The position numbers and the translations under genes are program-made. The notes below the pieces were generated by a model, which was not told the origin of the DNA, did not search any database, and saw nothing but the letters and a program-made list of their open reading frames with translations. A stretch of 7,634 nt of DNA, taken from NCBI GenBank assembly GCA_016788685.1, contig JAEUSS010000378.1, positions 1 through 7,634 on the forward strand, written 5' to 3'. Below, piece by piece: positions 7,471-7,634 of this stretch. Origin of the DNA: Prolixibacteraceae bacterium (GTDB taxonomy: Bacteria > Bacteroidota > Bacteroidia > Bacteroidales > Prolixibacteraceae). Positions within the stretch are counted from its first letter, which is position 1; each line of letters starts with the position of its first letter.

Positions 7471-7592
7471 GCCCCGGGCATTTTTTCACCGTCCCGGGGG
7501 TTAAAATCGTCGTCCCGCTAAAGATTTTGCCGTCCCGGGAGTAAAAATCATCGCCCCGGGGAAAATCCGGCCGTCCCGCTGCGGGTTTCAGC
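7471..7592. repeat. Six degenerate tandem repeats with a 20/21-bp step
   Basis: Units begin at 7471, 7491, 7512, 7532, 7553 and 7573, so the steps are 20, 21, 20, 21 and 20 bp. Each unit begins with GYCCCGGG or GTCCCGCT. In the first five units this is followed by an A/T tract (TTTTTT, TTAAAAT, AAAGATTTT, TAAAAAT, GAAAAT) and then a C-rich end. Units two and four are the closest pair, with 18 of 21 bases identical; the others keep mainly the core. The 20.5-bp mean step is close to two helical turns, so cores and A/T tracts would face the same side of the DNA. Confidence 0.7.
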
Positions 7593-7600
7593 GCTTTTTT
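7577..7600 (+). terminator. Candidate intrinsic terminator after aguA
   Basis: CGCTG (7577-7581) and CAGCG (7589-7593) form a 5-bp stem with a 7-nt loop, followed by C and a run of six T (7595-7600). The order of hairpin then T-run fits Rho-independent termination of a + strand transcript from aguBA. The stem is short, and it lies about 140 nt after the aguA stop codon, inside the last repeat unit. Confidence 0.45.
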
Positions 7601-7634
7601 CGGGCTGACCGGGCACCTTTCGTCCGGGCTATCC

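Larger units (their letters stand above)
7435..7634. other. Non-coding region downstream of aguA
   Basis: I see no gene in these 200 bases on either strand; the regular 20/21-bp repeats also break any reading frame. The region alternates GC-rich CCCGGG-like cores with short A/T tracts, unlike the rest of the window. It contains a repeat array (7471-7592), a terminator-like hairpin (7577-7600) and further partial CGGGCT-containing copies up to the window edge. Confidence 0.6.

Noticed and set aside
7471..7592. Reading the 20/21-bp repeat array as a CRISPR array
   Set aside because: The repeats are too short and degenerate, there are no spacers of a separate size class, and no cas genes are nearby.

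Overview
The window looks like a chromosomal segment of a Bacteroidota bacterium, probably Bacteroidales/Marinilabiliales-like. Three things support this: a one-protein hybrid two-component regulator (HTCS) of the type characteristic of that phylum; start codons without Shine-Dalgarno sequences; and promoter boxes of the Bacteroidota TAnnTTTG type. The placement is inferred from gene families and signals, not from a database search. All recognised genes lie on the + strand and none is visibly broken, apart from the first, which is cut by the window edge.

Layout. Bases 1-359 hold the 3' part of a small conserved Bacteroidota protein with a Cys/His motif. A leader of about 120 bp with a good -7 box follows. 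Bases 483-4403 encode a 1306-residue HTCS: signal peptide, about 14 beta-propeller blades, Y_Y_Y domain, one membrane span, histidine kinase, receiver and AraC-type DNA-binding domain. Bases 4404-4544 are non-coding and contain a nested inverted repeat. Bases 4545-5303 encode a flavin reductase-rubredoxin fusion (high-molecular-weight rubredoxin, Hrb type) with a His/acid-rich linker. A perfect -7 box at 5361-5368 precedes aguB (N-carbamoylputrescine amidase, 5414-6301) and aguA (agmatine deiminase, 6391-7434). The last 200 bases are non-coding and hold six degenerate repeats with a very regular 20/21-bp step. A short terminator-like hairpin with a T-run overlaps the end of that array.

How the genes fit together. 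AguA and AguB catalyse consecutive steps: agmatine to N-carbamoylputrescine to putrescine. They probably form one transcription unit. The Hrb-like protein is an electron carrier that in other bacteria feeds flavodiiron proteins, but no flavodiiron gene is visible here. HTCS regulators usually sit beside a polysaccharide utilisation locus. No SusC/SusD or glycan-degrading enzyme gene is visible here, so its target is unknown.

No clearly new multi-gene system is evident. The observations most worth checking are the 20.5-bp phased repeat array at the right end, the apparent absence of a glycan locus next to the HTCS, the nested inverted repeat upstream of the Hrb-like gene, and the altered rubredoxin domain and His-rich linker of the Hrb-like protein.
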